From contig NZ_UWOS01000002.1 in the NCBI RefSeq assembly GCF_900604515.1, forward strand, positions 460,209-524,208: 64,000 nt of DNA, given 5' to 3'. Positions 8,478 to 18,312 of the stretch are shown here, piece after piece. Under the pieces are notes generated by a model, which ran no database searches, was not told the DNA's origin, and saw only the letters and a program-made list of their open reading frames with translations. The stretch's first letter is position 1, and every line of letters begins with the position of its first letter. This DNA is from Arcanobacterium ihumii (GTDB lineage: Bacteria > Actinomycetota > Actinomycetes > Actinomycetales > Actinomycetaceae). The position numbers and the translations under genes are program-made.

Positions 8478-8927
8478 CTATCGCTGTGATTCGAAGTCTG
8501 CAATCATGTCGATACGCGATTGGTGGCGTGACTCTACGTCATAGCCCGTGTTAAGGAAGATCTCAACTAGATGCGTTGCCTCGTCAATCGTGTGCTGACG
8601 AGCACCAATGGAAATGACGTTAGCGTTGTTGTGCTCACGAGCAAGCTCAGCAGTGGATTCATTCCATGCCAATGCCGCACGTATGCCTGGAACCTTGTTC
8701 GCCGCAATCTGCTCACCGTTACCTGAACCTCCGATGACGATTCCAAGCGAACCGGCGTCTTCAACGACTGCCTGTGCACACTCGAAGCACACCGGCGGAT
8801 ATGCGTCGAGTTTGTCATAAACTCGGTAGCCGTGGTCCACCACCTCGAAACCAAGATTGGTCAAGTGCTCAACAAGATGATTTTTTAATTCGAAACCAGC
8901 GTGGTCTGTTGCTATATGTACTCGCAT
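8478..8927 (-). CDS. rpiB: Ribose-5-phosphate isomerase B
   Basis: This enzyme interconverts ribose 5-phosphate and ribulose 5-phosphate. The 149-aa protein starts MRVHIATDHAGFELK. I chose the ATG at 8925-8927 because the longer upstream frame adds residues foreign to the family. The motif GGSGNGEQIAANKVPGIRAA is the actinobacterial type, in which the Cys of the E. coli GTGxG motif is replaced as in the mycobacterial enzyme. The gene is divergent from the M13 peptidase, with about 60 bases between starts. Confidence 0.93.
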   Translation of the reverse strand: MRVHIATDHAGFELKNHLVEHLTNLGFEVVDHGYRVYDKLDAYPPVCFECAQAVVEDAGSLGIVIGGSGNGEQIAANKVPGIRAALAWNESTAELAREHNNANVISIGARQHTIDEATHLVEIFLNTGYDVESRHQSRIDMIADFESQR

Positions 8928-8990
8928 GCTCTCAGCATAACTAAGAAATGGATGAAGATTCGAATAATCTGAAAAGATACAATTATCTGT

Positions 8991-10994
8991 ATGACTCAAT
9001 TAGATCGCACTACACAAGAAGTTGTGTCGCATTTTGACACATCAGTTCGCCCACAAGATGACCTATTCCGTTACGTAAACGGAACGTGGATTTCCAAGAC
9101 AGAAATCCCTGCAGATCAAGCATCAGCAGGTTCCTTTATTGATTTACGAAACGCTTCAGAAAAACATGTTCAAGAAATTATCCATGAACTCTCTGAAAAT
9201 GGCGGAAGCAATGACGAGGCTCAGAAAATTGGTGACCTCTTCACCTCTTTCATGGATGCGGACCGCATTGAGGGCCTCGGCGCTGGGCCACTCGCAGAAG
9301 ATCTCGCGGTTATCGATGAAGCGAAAGATAAGGCACAGCTGGCCCTAGCACTCGCACAGCTAGGCGCCACCGGCGTAGATATGCCATTTAGCATCACAGT
9401 TGAGGCAAACCGTAATAATCCACGCGAGTACATCACCTGGATTTTCCAATCTGGAATTGGTATGCCTGACGAAGCGTTTTACCGCGCCCCTGAATACGCA
9501 CAGATATTTGAGGCATATAAAACCTTCGTTCCTACGCTTTATTCCCTTGCAATGTCCCATGAATCAGAGCACGCACACGACGCTGCTGCGAAGATCATTG
9601 CTTTCGAAACCAAGATTGCATCCTCGCACTTCTCAGTAGTTGAATCACGCGATGCTGAGAAGACGAATAACATCATGGCCTTCGAGGACTTCGTTACTTC
9701 AGCTCCTGGATTCGATTGGATTCCGGCTCTCCAAGTATTGGGTATCACCCAAGAAAACGCGTCTGAACTTCTTGTTTATACCCCTCGTGCACTGACAGGT
9801 TTTGCTCAGGTGTGGGAAGACGCCGATCTAGAAGAGTTGCGTGAATATTTACGTTGGCTGGTAATTCGTGCACGTGCCCCATATTTGTCCAGCCCGATTG
9901 TGCAGGCGAATTTCAACTTCTATGGACGCACTCTCAACGGTCAAGAGGAGATGCGCGACCGATGGAAGCGCGGCGTCGGCCTAGTTGACGGAGTTCTTGG
10001 CGAAGCAGTGGGAAAGGAATACGTTGCACGCCACTTCCCTCCCGCTTACAAGGCCAAGATGGAGCAGCTCGTTGCTGATCTTCTGGAGGCTTATCGCGAA
10101 TCGATCACGGACCTCGATTGGATGACTGAGGAGACGAAGAAAAAAGCTCTTGAGAAATTATCGACCTTCGTAACGAAGATCGGGTATCCAGAGACCTGGA
10201 AAGATTACAGCGAATTAGTCATCGATCCGGAAGATCTAGTTGGCAACGTTCGCCATTCCGCACGCTTCGAGCTTAATAAAGAAATCAAGAAGCTCGGCAC
10301 CGAGGTTGACCGCAATGAATGGCATATGTACCCTCAGACGGTCAATGCCTACTACAATCCGGTAGCGAACGAGATCGTATTCCCGGCGGCTATTTTACAG
10401 CCACCTTTCTTTGATCCCGACGCCGATGCCGCATGGAACTACGGAGGCATTGGTGCCGTAATCGGTCACGAAATTGGTCACGGATTCGACGATCAGGGTT
10501 CGAAGTACGACGGCGAAGGAAAGCTCAATAACTGGTGGACCGAAACCGATCGCCAAGAGTTCGAAAAGAGAACAAAAGCTCTTGTTGACCAATACGAATC
10601 CTATGTTCCTGCCCAGTTTAACGCTGATTCTCCACACCACGTTCAAGGTGCGCTTACGCTTGGCGAAAATATCGGGGATCTTGGTGGACTAACTATCGCG
10701 CTGAAGGCATACAACATTGCCATGAAGCGTGAAGGTTTTGCGTCTTCGTTAGATGTTCCAGAAATTGAAAGTTTTAACGGCGTACAACGAGTGCTTCTAT
10801 CCTTTGCTCGAATCTGGCAAGAAAAGCGTCGCGATGAGTTAATGATCCAGCGTGTAGCAACGGATCCACACTCCCCTGCTGAATTCCGATGCAATGGCGT
10901 TGTTAAGAACGTTGATGCTTTTGCCGAAGAATTTAATGTTTGTGAAGGAGACGATCTTTACCTAGCTCCAGAAGAACGAGTGCGTATTTGGTGA
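8991..10994 (+). CDS. pepO: M13 family zinc endopeptidase (PepO-like)
   Basis: This 667-aa metallopeptidase belongs to the neprilysin/PepO family and probably cleaves oligopeptides. There is no signal peptide or N-terminal membrane anchor, so it should act in the cytoplasm. Zinc-binding and catalytic residues are visible in VIGHEIGHGFDDQG (HExxH, about residue 490) and in the downstream ENIGDLGGLTIAL motif with the third zinc ligand Glu. The substrate-binding NAYYNP motif lies about 45 residues before the HExxH. The full length matches the family. It stands alone between divergent and convergent neighbours. Confidence 0.93.
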   Translation: MTQLDRTTQEVVSHFDTSVRPQDDLFRYVNGTWISKTEIPADQASAGSFIDLRNASEKHVQEIIHELSENGGSNDEAQKIGDLFTSFMDADRIEGLGAGPLAEDLAVIDEAKDKAQLALALAQLGATGVDMPFSITVEANRNNPREYITWIFQSGIGMPDEAFYRAPEYAQIFEAYKTFVPTLYSLAMSHESEHAHDAAAKIIAFETKIASSHFSVVESRDAEKTNNIMAFEDFVTSAPGFDWIPALQVLGITQENASELLVYTPRALTGFAQVWEDADLEELREYLRWLVIRARAPYLSSPIVQANFNFYGRTLNGQEEMRDRWKRGVGLVDGVLGEAVGKEYVARHFPPAYKAKMEQLVADLLEAYRESITDLDWMTEETKKKALEKLSTFVTKIGYPETWKDYSELVIDPEDLVGNVRHSARFELNKEIKKLGTEVDRNEWHMYPQTVNAYYNPVANEIVFPAAILQPPFFDPDADAAWNYGGIGAVIGHEIGHGFDDQGSKYDGEGKLNNWWTETDRQEFEKRTKALVDQYESYVPAQFNADSPHHVQGALTLGENIGDLGGLTIALKAYNIAMKREGFASSLDVPEIESFNGVQRVLLSFARIWQEKRRDELMIQRVATDPHSPAEFRCNGVVKNVDAFAEEFNVCEGDDLYLAPEERVRIW

Positions 10995-11041
10995 GCTAAC
11001 GGATACTACCTTTTCACGTGATCAAAACTCGTGTTCAACAT

Positions 11042-11093
11042 ATTGCGGGTGGTATGGATTCGATCTAATTATCGATTTCATACCACCCACAAT
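11042..11093. terminator. Bidirectional hairpin between pepO and DsbA-like gene
   Basis: A GGGTGGTATG / CATACCACCC stem extended by partly paired flanks sits between convergent genes. Confidence 0.65.
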
Positions 11094-11109
11094 GTGCCTT
11101 AGATACGTT

Positions 11110-11709
11110 TCAGCTAAAAATCGGGTCAGTATCTCGAGTTCGTTTCAGCTCAAAGAAACCTGGTATCTGAGCAAGCGCAAGAGTGCCGTCCCATAGCTTG
11201 ATAGCGTCGTCGCCATGAGGTGCGGGAGAAAGGACCGGACCAAAGAAGGCAACGTCACCAACAGCGATGATCGGTACTCCGACGTCTTCCCCTACCAGCG
11301 CTAAACCACGTTTCGTCGATTCGTTTCCAAGCCCGTCAAATTCACCGGTAGCTGCCTGGTCAAGGATTGAGGTATCGAGCTCCACAGCCGCTAGCGCCGC
11401 TGCACAGGTAGCTGCATCCTTTGGCATCCCCTCATCAAAATGGAGTTTCCCAAGCTCGCTATAGAATTCCCCGAGTTTTTGCGGGAACAACGCGAATACA
11501 CCGGAGGCAACTTGGGCTCCGATCATTGCTTCTTCAAGGTGGGTGCGATATTCCTGAGGAATATCTTTATCTTCGTTGAGATGCCAGAGTCTAAATGGAT
11601 TCCAAACGATGTCAAAATCACGCAGTTGCGAAACCTCTACCAGCCATCTAGACGTTATCCACGTCCACGGGCAGGATGGGTCGAACCAAAATTCCACTTT
11701 CTGTGCCAT
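11110..11709 (-). CDS. DsbA-family oxidoreductase, mycothiol nitroreductase-like
   Basis: This 199-aa thioredoxin-fold protein of the DsbA/FrnE superfamily starts VEFWFDPSCPWTWITSRW. It resembles the mycobacterial Rv2466c family, mycothiol-dependent reductases. The active-site motif is CPWT rather than CPWC, so the resolving Cys is absent and a monothiol mechanism with a low-molecular-weight thiol is implied. The helical insert in the middle and the C-terminal VPIIAVGDVAFFGPV cis-Pro region are present. There is no signal peptide. Neighbours give no pathway clue. Confidence 0.75.
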   Translation of the reverse strand: MAQKVEFWFDPSCPWTWITSRWLVEVSQLRDFDIVWNPFRLWHLNEDKDIPQEYRTHLEEAMIGAQVASGVFALFPQKLGEFYSELGKLHFDEGMPKDAATCAAALAAVELDTSILDQAATGEFDGLGNESTKRGLALVGEDVGVPIIAVGDVAFFGPVLSPAPHGDDAIKLWDGTLALAQIPGFFELKRTRDTDPIFS

Positions 11710-11851
11710 CTGTGCCTCCCAAATAAATTCTAAAACTTTGATCAGTAGTTTCAGTATTTCATATTTAGTATTTACCGAGCTTAAACTTCGCTAGGCGCCA
11801 ACTTTAAGCGTAGGCTTAAGAAGAATAATCCCCCTTGAAGAGAGGAAACAC

Positions 11852-14410
11852 GTGCCAGGAGAAAACTTATCCAGGGTCGAAGCCGCTGAACGCGCTGCAC
11901 TGGTAACCACGCATTCTTATCGAGTAGAGCTTGATCTAACCGGAACAGAAACATTCACTTCCCGATCAACAATTAAGTTCTCCGCTAAAGAGGGGGCATC
12001 AACGTTTGTTGATCTCATCGCTAAATCTGTGGAAAAGATTTCCCTCAATGGGAGAGAGGTTTCCGTTGAAAACTACCAAGGTTCTCGCATTGTACTTTCA
12101 GAGCTTGCCGACGAAAACGAATTGGTTGTTGAAGCGGTTTGTGAGTACTCCCATACCGGTGAAGGATTACATCGTGCGATCGATCCCGCTGACGGCCAGG
12201 CATATCTATACTCTCAGTTCGAAGTGCCGGATTCACGACGTATGTACGCCGTTTTTGAACAGCCTGACCTCAAGGCAAACTTCACCTTCGTGGTAACCAC
12301 GCCAGATCACTGGAACGTGTTCTCTGTATCCCCAACGCCGGAACCAGAGTTACTGGGCGATGGTATCGCGCGCTGGGAGTTTACTCCCACTGAAACAATT
12401 TCTTCCTACCTCACCTGCATCGTTGCCGGTCCTTATCAAGGAGTTGAGGGAAGCTATACTTCGGTTGATGGCCGCACCATCCCAATGGGTGTTTACGTGC
12501 GTGAGTCGTTGCATGAGTACCTTGATGGTGAAGAAATCATCGAAATTACCAAGGCAGGAATGCCGTTCTTTGAGAAAGCCTTCGATCAGCCATATCCATT
12601 CCGCAAATACGATCAGATCTTTGTGCCCGAGTATAACGCCGGAGCAATGGAACACCCCGGCTGCGTCACCATCCTTGACGATTATATCTTCCGTTCACGC
12701 CCTTCGGAGGCCATCATTGAACGCCGAGCGATCACAGTTCTACACGAGCTTGCTCACATGTGGTTCGGCGATCTAGTCACCATGAAATGGTGGGATGACC
12801 TGTGGCTTAACGAATCCTTTGCTGAGTATATGAGTCATGTTGCTACCGCTGAAACAACTCGCTGGACTGATGCTTGGGTAACGTTTAACTCTTCGGAGAA
12901 GTCTTGGGCACAAGCTCAAGATCAGCTTCCTTCCACCCACCCAATTGCCGCAGATATCCGCGATCTTGAAGACGTAATGGTCAACTTTGATGGAATCACC
13001 TACGGAAAAGGCGCTTCAGTATTCCAGCAACTCGTTGCATACGTTGGCTGGAAAGGCTTTATCACCGGTGTTCAAAAGTACCTGGCAAAGAAAGCTTGGG
13101 GAAATGCAACGCTCAATGACCTCTTAGTTGAGCTCGAGGCGGCGTCGGGGCGCGATCTTAAAGAATGGTCAAAGCTTTGGCTCGAAGAATCTGGAATCAA
13201 TATCCTCAAACCTGAAATTGAGGAAGAAGCCGGTATAATAACCTCGCTTTCTATCCGTCAGGAATCTGACGGAAGGTCTTCGCTACGCCATCATCGAATT
13301 GGCATAGGCGGATACAGCTTGGTCGATGGAAAGTATGAGCGGGTTGCTCACACTGAACTCGATATTGCTGGTGAGCTAACCGGAGTAAAAGAATTCGAAG
13401 GAATCAAGCGGCCCGATCTGATCCTGATCAACGATGGCGACCTCGCTTACGCTAAGGTTCGATTAGATGAGGTTTCCTTGGCAAATGCAGTTGAGAATAT
13501 TAACTCGTTTACCGATCGTCTTGCCCGCACCCTCGTTCTGTTCTCTGCTTGGGATATGTGCCGCGATGGCGAAATGCCGGCAACAGATTTCGCTCACCTT
13601 ATTTTGAAAGCAGTTGAAACCGAAGATCACGGAACCGTTTTACGCACGATCCTTAACCAGCTTACAACGGCAACGAATCTGTATTCGGCGCCAACCAATC
13701 GCGAAAGCTTGCAGCTTGAAGTCGGAAATCATCTAGCTAAAATTGCCCAGACGACCGAGCCCGGTTCAGATCGCCAACTCCAGATCGCGACTTCTGCGGT
13801 TACCCTCGCTTATACTGATGAGCAACTCGATTTTATCGCAGGCTGGCTCGACGGCATCGCAGTCCCAGATGGATTAGTCATGGACAATGCAATGCGCTGG
13901 TCTGTTATTCAGCGTCTAGCTATCGCTGGTCGCGTTACTGAAGATGATGTCGAAGCCGAACGCTTAGAACGCGACAACACCGCATCGGGCGCGGTAGCAG
14001 CAGCGCGAGCACGTGCATCGATTGCCAATTCGGCGGCTAAAGAACGCGCATGGCGAGATCTGACCGGTGGTGAAGTTCCAAACTCAGTTCAGCGTGGGTT
14101 GGCTTTAGGCTTCTCTGGTGGAGATGCCGCGCTTCTCGTTCCATTCGTCGAAAAGTATTTCGCAACTGTGGAACAGCAGTGGGCCGAGCGCACGAAGGAA
14201 ATTGCCTCAAATATGATTTCCTATTCATTCCCCACTAAGCTGGCTGGACGAACCGACCTTGGCATCGACATCGTTACTTATGGCAAAGAGTGGATTTCTA
14301 ATCATAGCAATGCGGCACCTGCCATGCTCCGACTAGTTTCGGAAGCTCTTGACGGAGCGCGACGTGCAATTGCTGCTCAAGAATGTGATGCTCAAGGAGC
14401 TAAAGCTTAA
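11852..14410 (+). CDS. pepN: Aminopeptidase N (M1 family)
   Basis: This 852-aa cytoplasmic zinc aminopeptidase removes N-terminal residues from peptides. It has the exopeptidase motif GAMEHPGC near residue 267 and the zinc site HELAHMWFGDLVTMKWW near residue 300, with the third ligand in LNESFAEY. The C-terminal half is the helical ERAP1-like domain. Length and motif order match the actinobacterial PepN family. The start is a GTG preceded by GAGAGGAAA. It is monocistronic and ends before a strong hairpin. Confidence 0.95.
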   Translation: MPGENLSRVEAAERAALVTTHSYRVELDLTGTETFTSRSTIKFSAKEGASTFVDLIAKSVEKISLNGREVSVENYQGSRIVLSELADENELVVEAVCEYSHTGEGLHRAIDPADGQAYLYSQFEVPDSRRMYAVFEQPDLKANFTFVVTTPDHWNVFSVSPTPEPELLGDGIARWEFTPTETISSYLTCIVAGPYQGVEGSYTSVDGRTIPMGVYVRESLHEYLDGEEIIEITKAGMPFFEKAFDQPYPFRKYDQIFVPEYNAGAMEHPGCVTILDDYIFRSRPSEAIIERRAITVLHELAHMWFGDLVTMKWWDDLWLNESFAEYMSHVATAETTRWTDAWVTFNSSEKSWAQAQDQLPSTHPIAADIRDLEDVMVNFDGITYGKGASVFQQLVAYVGWKGFITGVQKYLAKKAWGNATLNDLLVELEAASGRDLKEWSKLWLEESGINILKPEIEEEAGIITSLSIRQESDGRSSLRHHRIGIGGYSLVDGKYERVAHTELDIAGELTGVKEFEGIKRPDLILINDGDLAYAKVRLDEVSLANAVENINSFTDRLARTLVLFSAWDMCRDGEMPATDFAHLILKAVETEDHGTVLRTILNQLTTATNLYSAPTNRESLQLEVGNHLAKIAQTTEPGSDRQLQIATSAVTLAYTDEQLDFIAGWLDGIAVPDGLVMDNAMRWSVIQRLAIAGRVTEDDVEAERLERDNTASGAVAAARARASIANSAAKERAWRDLTGGEVPNSVQRGLALGFSGGDAALLVPFVEKYFATVEQQWAERTKEIASNMISYSFPTKLAGRTDLGIDIVTYGKEWISNHSNAAPAMLRLVSEALDGARRAIAAQECDAQGAKA

Positions 14411-14465
14411 GTAAAAGCCTTTCATCGCTTAATTCTTCTTTGACGTTGAGCAGTGAAAGAACTTA

Positions 14466-14517
14466 GTTTATGGGCTTGTCTCACGATACAGATAGATCGT
14501 GAGACAAGCCCATAAAC
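14466..14517. terminator. 22-bp perfect bidirectional terminator hairpin
   Basis: GTTTATGGGCTTGTCTCACG and its complement form a 22-bp perfect stem with an 8-nt loop between convergent pepN and the EIIB-like gene. Confidence 0.75.
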
Positions 14518-14595
14518 GTACCCATTGTTGTGAGTCGAAGTGACGAACGATCAAACCACGAAGATCCTTCGGTCGTCACAGGACTAGTAACAGGA

Positions 14596-14877
14596 CTAGT
14601 ATTCGTCCATCGGCTCAGTGTTAAGTTCAAGAGCCAAATCGTTTAGTAACGACTGCGCTTGGGCTCCAATAATTAGTTGAACTCGGCCACGTTGAATGAC
14701 TACGCTGAGAATTCCTTCAGCTCTCAACCGAGATACGTCTACTGCACTAGTATCGTTTACCGTGAGTTCAATTCTTGAGATGGCTCCATCAACTTTGATA
14801 ATGTTCTCGGATCCACCACACAAATTTATAATTTTATCTCGAGTGATATGTTCTGTTGTTTCAGCTCCTTGAATCAC
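14596..14877 (-). CDS. PTS glucose-type EIIB domain protein lacking the phospho-Cys
   Basis: This 93-aa protein aligns by eye with the EIIB domain of glucose-family PTS permeases: GGSENI matches GGKENI, and the tail reads LNTEPMDEY like the conserved TEMDEY. In active EIIB the phosphorylated Cys sits in DACITRLR. Here the segment is VDGAISRI, placing Ala32 where the Cys should be, so phosphotransfer by that residue is impossible. The only Cys (residue 20, in NLCGG) is elsewhere. The gene starts 12 bases after the malQ stop, so it is probably cotranscribed. It may be a regulatory or binding module; I do not know its function. Confidence 0.72.
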   Translation of the reverse strand: MIQGAETTEHITRDKIINLCGGSENIIKVDGAISRIELTVNDTSAVDVSRLRAEGILSVVIQRGRVQLIIGAQAQSLLNDLALELNTEPMDEY

Positions 14878-14888
14878 AAATAAGCCAC

Positions 14889-17030
14889 CTATTCCCGGTT
14901 TTCTAGATTGTTTTTGAAAGTCTGGATCAAGGATATCAACCTTGGATTGGTGGAAAGGTCTTCCACAAGCACAACCTTTTCAGTGCCGTCAGCAAGTGGA
15001 ATCTTCCAGTTTGGATACTCTTGGTCAGTGCCAGGTTGATTTTGGCTACGCCGCTCGCCAACGGCGTCGGTAAGTGAAATTCCGAGTAAGTCGGACGGCG
15101 TCGTCGTAATATAAGCGTGCAAGGCTTCGATAATCTCGCGCTCAGAAGCATCTTCCTTCATAAAGCCGTACTCGCGTAGTCGCTCGAACACAAGTGCGCG
15201 TTCATGGCGCGCATTTTGCCTGGTTTTTTCCTCTGAGTCTTCAAGCAAACCAAGGCGAGCACGCAGATCAACATGTTCTTCAGCCAAGTACCCTGCGGCT
15301 GGAGGTAGATCATGCGTATCGACTGTGACCAACACATTGCGTCGGAAATCGCGCCCGTGCTTGGGGTGCCCATCATCGTCTTTCTCAAACCAGAACACCG
15401 AGGTCCCCAAGATACCACGCTCGCCCAGGTAGTCGCGTACCCAAGGTTCAACTGTTCCCAAATCTTCGCCAATGATCACAGCGCCCGAACGATAGGCTTC
15501 AAGCAAGAGAATTCCCACCATTGCTTCGTGGTTAAACCGGACGTATGTTCCTTCCACTGGCATACATCCAGTAGGAATCCACCACAACCGGAATAGACCC
15601 ATCACATGATCAATACGCAAAGCCCCAGCATGGCGCAAAACGGTCCTAACCATGTCTCGCAAAGGTGCGTAATCGAGGTCTTCCAGTTCATTTGGCTTCC
15701 AAGGTGGCTGGTGCCAGTTCTGTCCAATCTGGTTGTACATATCTGGTGGTGCACCCACCCCCATATTCGGAGCAAAGGCATGCGGAATCGTCCACGTATC
15801 GGCACCCATCGGATGAACGCCAACGGCAAGATCATGGCAGATACCGTATTCCATCCCCGCAGCCTTGGCAATACGCTGAGCATCGCGTAGCTGTTCGTCC
15901 ATAATCCACTGCAACCACGCCCAAAAATCTATTCGATCAGCTAGACGCAAACGCTCCTGTGCAACGAACGGAGATTGGATATCCCGCAAATGAGAAGGGA
16001 TCTTTCCATCATATGCTTCATTGATAGCGCACCAGAGTGCGAAATCTTCAAGGCCTTCTCCCTCGATCTCACGGAAACGATCAAAGGCTCGTTGACGGCC
16101 TTCCGAACGTTCCACTTGAAAAATCACTTCAAGTGCCTCACGCTTGGATTCCCAAGATCGATCGCGATCGATTAAAGTGTTTTCCAGCGAAGCTTTCTTT
16201 ACGTCTTCACCTGCCCAGAGCACTAGTGAACGCTGAGGCGCCGTCATATAAGCTACTTCGCGGATGTTTTCTGGACGGATATAGATTGGATTGAAAAAAC
16301 GTCTAGTAACTGGAAGATACGGCGAAGGGGACATAGCCCCCACGACTTCGGCCGCATGAAGTGGATTAATCAAAAGAAAATCAGCGCCTAGGTTACCGAA
16401 TATTGAGCCCATTTCAGCCAGATCGTCCAGATCACCAATTCCCCACGAATTACGCGAACGCACCGAGTACAACTGAGCCATCATTCCCCATGATCGCCCC
16501 CAAGCTCTCTTACCATCTGGGAGTCGGTGTGGAGCTACGACCAGCGTTTCTTCATATTCTTCGGATTCACCCGCTTGGGTTTCCACTACAGCGCGAAGCT
16601 TGTGATATCCAAGTTGCGTGCCTTCGCCGATATAAAAAGTTGCTTGACCAGTGAGGACTCCATCGATCATGCGCGGCTCAGTGTAATCATCGCCTTGGTT
16701 GAGCGCTAACCGACCGCCGTCTTCCAACAACAGTTCCAAACGAACTCGCGCACCGTGCGGTACATGAACATGGATCGGCGTTGCACAATTATTTCGCACA
16801 ACTGGGCACTTAGGAAGGACAGAATACCATTCTTGATGAAGACGACGCTGCAATTGTGTCGCGATCGCTTCTTCCGAATCTATGTGGAGTCCCATCGATT
16901 CAAGCACAGCAACGAGGGTATGGTCTTCAACTTGACGTAAGTTACCATCGTATCCCCAGAATTCAGTGGAGATACCGTAGGCCTGGGCGAGTTGAACCAA
17001 TAATTCGCGATCTTGAACGTAAGTAACCAT
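14889..17030 (-). CDS. malQ: 4-alpha-glucanotransferase (amylomaltase, GH77)
   Basis: This enzyme transfers maltodextrin segments between alpha-1,4-glucans and releases glucose. I chose the ATG at 17028-17030 because GAGGAAG lies just upstream and the peptide MVTYVQDRELLVQLA resembles family N-termini; that gives 713 aa. GH77 catalytic residues are in ALRIDHVMGLFRLW (nucleophile Asp), IIGEDLGTVE (acid/base Glu) and VTVDTHDLPP (stabilising Asp). The N-terminal domain of about 150 residues is the longer actinobacterial/enteric version. The EIIB-like gene follows in the same operon. Confidence 0.94.
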   Translation of the reverse strand: MVTYVQDRELLVQLAQAYGISTEFWGYDGNLRQVEDHTLVAVLESMGLHIDSEEAIATQLQRRLHQEWYSVLPKCPVVRNNCATPIHVHVPHGARVRLELLLEDGGRLALNQGDDYTEPRMIDGVLTGQATFYIGEGTQLGYHKLRAVVETQAGESEEYEETLVVAPHRLPDGKRAWGRSWGMMAQLYSVRSRNSWGIGDLDDLAEMGSIFGNLGADFLLINPLHAAEVVGAMSPSPYLPVTRRFFNPIYIRPENIREVAYMTAPQRSLVLWAGEDVKKASLENTLIDRDRSWESKREALEVIFQVERSEGRQRAFDRFREIEGEGLEDFALWCAINEAYDGKIPSHLRDIQSPFVAQERLRLADRIDFWAWLQWIMDEQLRDAQRIAKAAGMEYGICHDLAVGVHPMGADTWTIPHAFAPNMGVGAPPDMYNQIGQNWHQPPWKPNELEDLDYAPLRDMVRTVLRHAGALRIDHVMGLFRLWWIPTGCMPVEGTYVRFNHEAMVGILLLEAYRSGAVIIGEDLGTVEPWVRDYLGERGILGTSVFWFEKDDDGHPKHGRDFRRNVLVTVDTHDLPPAAGYLAEEHVDLRARLGLLEDSEEKTRQNARHERALVFERLREYGFMKEDASEREIIEALHAYITTTPSDLLGISLTDAVGERRSQNQPGTDQEYPNWKIPLADGTEKVVLVEDLSTNPRLISLIQTFKNNLENRE

Positions 17031-17291
17031 CAAAAGCTTCCTCGCTGCATGGGTAAGGTTTTCGATTAAAGAAAGCTTTGCAAGACTATGAAAAATTTTG
17101 CAACAACTGCAGTTCACTCTACTCAATCATCTGGCATAAACCTAGTTGGAAACGCAAATTTCTCAATGATTTTTCTAAATTTCGCATTTCGAGTATCGAT
17201 GCGTCAGCTTCGTTCACCAATATCGGAATATTTTCATTGCTCTTTAAGAAATCTGTAAAGTTAGGTGTGCATTGCCAAGCAGGAGATGAAG

Positions 17292-18188
17292 ATGAAAATT
17301 TCGGTACCAACGACGAATGATGAACCACTAGCGTCTATCCTTAGCACGCTACGAATGCATGTGAAAGAAAACGACTCTTTCGAGGGAACAAATCTTCCGC
17401 AGTTCTCCGGCAGGGTCTATGGCGGGCAAGTTTTCGCCCAAGCTGTGATCGCAGCAGGCACGAGCTTAGCCGATGCTGGGCACCCTAACCGGAACATCCA
17501 TTCGATTACCGCAGCTTTTCTGCGCCCAGGGGTACTCGATGAACCGATCGTATTTGACGTCGAAGATGTACTCGATGGCCGATCGTTTTCAACGCGCAGA
17601 ATTTACGCTTCTCAGTTCGGACAGACGATCTTAAGTGCGCGGGCGTCCTTCCAAGAAGACCAGCCTGGCGTATCACATCAATCCGCAGTACCCAGTGCTC
17701 CTAATCCTGATGAATTAGAATCCTCGGTTGATTTCTTTGCTTCCCTCGATCTTCCGATTGCCCGTTTCATGAGCTCTACAAATGCCATCGATATGCGGCA
17801 TGTTCACGGAGCTATCTGGGCAAAACCACAAAAAGAAGCATCTGATTCCACACTGATTTGGTTCAAGTTGCGCAACCCGATGCCCGAAGAGTCAAATCAG
17901 TTGTTGCATCGCGCAATCCTTGCCTATGCCACCGACCAGTTTATGCTCGAACCAATTTTGCGAATGCACAATATGTCGTGGTTAAATCCGGATCTCTCAC
18001 TCGCAACACTTGATCACACTATTTGGTGGCATCGTAACGTAAATATGTCTGATTGGATCCTCACAGAATTGAAGTCTCCCTCCGCGCAAGGTGGTCGTGG
18101 CCTTTCAATCGCAAAGTTCTTCCAAAACGGTGAACACATTGCAACCATGGCTCAAGAAGGAATGGTTCGCGCTCGCCACCTGCAATAG
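17292..18188 (+). CDS. tesB: Acyl-CoA thioesterase II
   Basis: This protein is predicted to hydrolyse acyl-CoA to free acid and CoA. It has two hotdog domains (about residues 15-110 and 170-295). The first contains FSGRVYGGQVFAQAVIAA, and the second contains the typical LATLDHTIWWHR with the active-site Asp region. I chose the ATG at 17292 because AGGAG lies six bases upstream; an ATG at 17286 is too close. Length (298 aa) is normal for TesB. It is divergent from malQ and convergent with the small gene that follows ettA. Confidence 0.92.
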   Translation: MKISVPTTNDEPLASILSTLRMHVKENDSFEGTNLPQFSGRVYGGQVFAQAVIAAGTSLADAGHPNRNIHSITAAFLRPGVLDEPIVFDVEDVLDGRSFSTRRIYASQFGQTILSARASFQEDQPGVSHQSAVPSAPNPDELESSVDFFASLDLPIARFMSSTNAIDMRHVHGAIWAKPQKEASDSTLIWFKLRNPMPEESNQLLHRAILAYATDQFMLEPILRMHNMSWLNPDLSLATLDHTIWWHRNVNMSDWILTELKSPSAQGGRGLSIAKFFQNGEHIATMAQEGMVRARHLQ

Positions 18189-18256
18189 TACTAGTTCGTA
18201 TTCGTTTTTGCAGGAGATCCCATCACCATGAAATAGAAATATCGAACCAAAAGGAA

Positions 18257-18288
18257 GTGGGGTGCGATCATTGCGATTGCACCCCACC
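18257..18288. terminator. Hairpin between tesB and the small membrane gene
   Basis: A TGGGGTGC / GCACCCCA stem sits in a 124-base gap between convergent genes. Confidence 0.6.
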
Positions 18289-18312
18289 TTTGAGTCAAAC
18301 CAGAGTTAGCCC

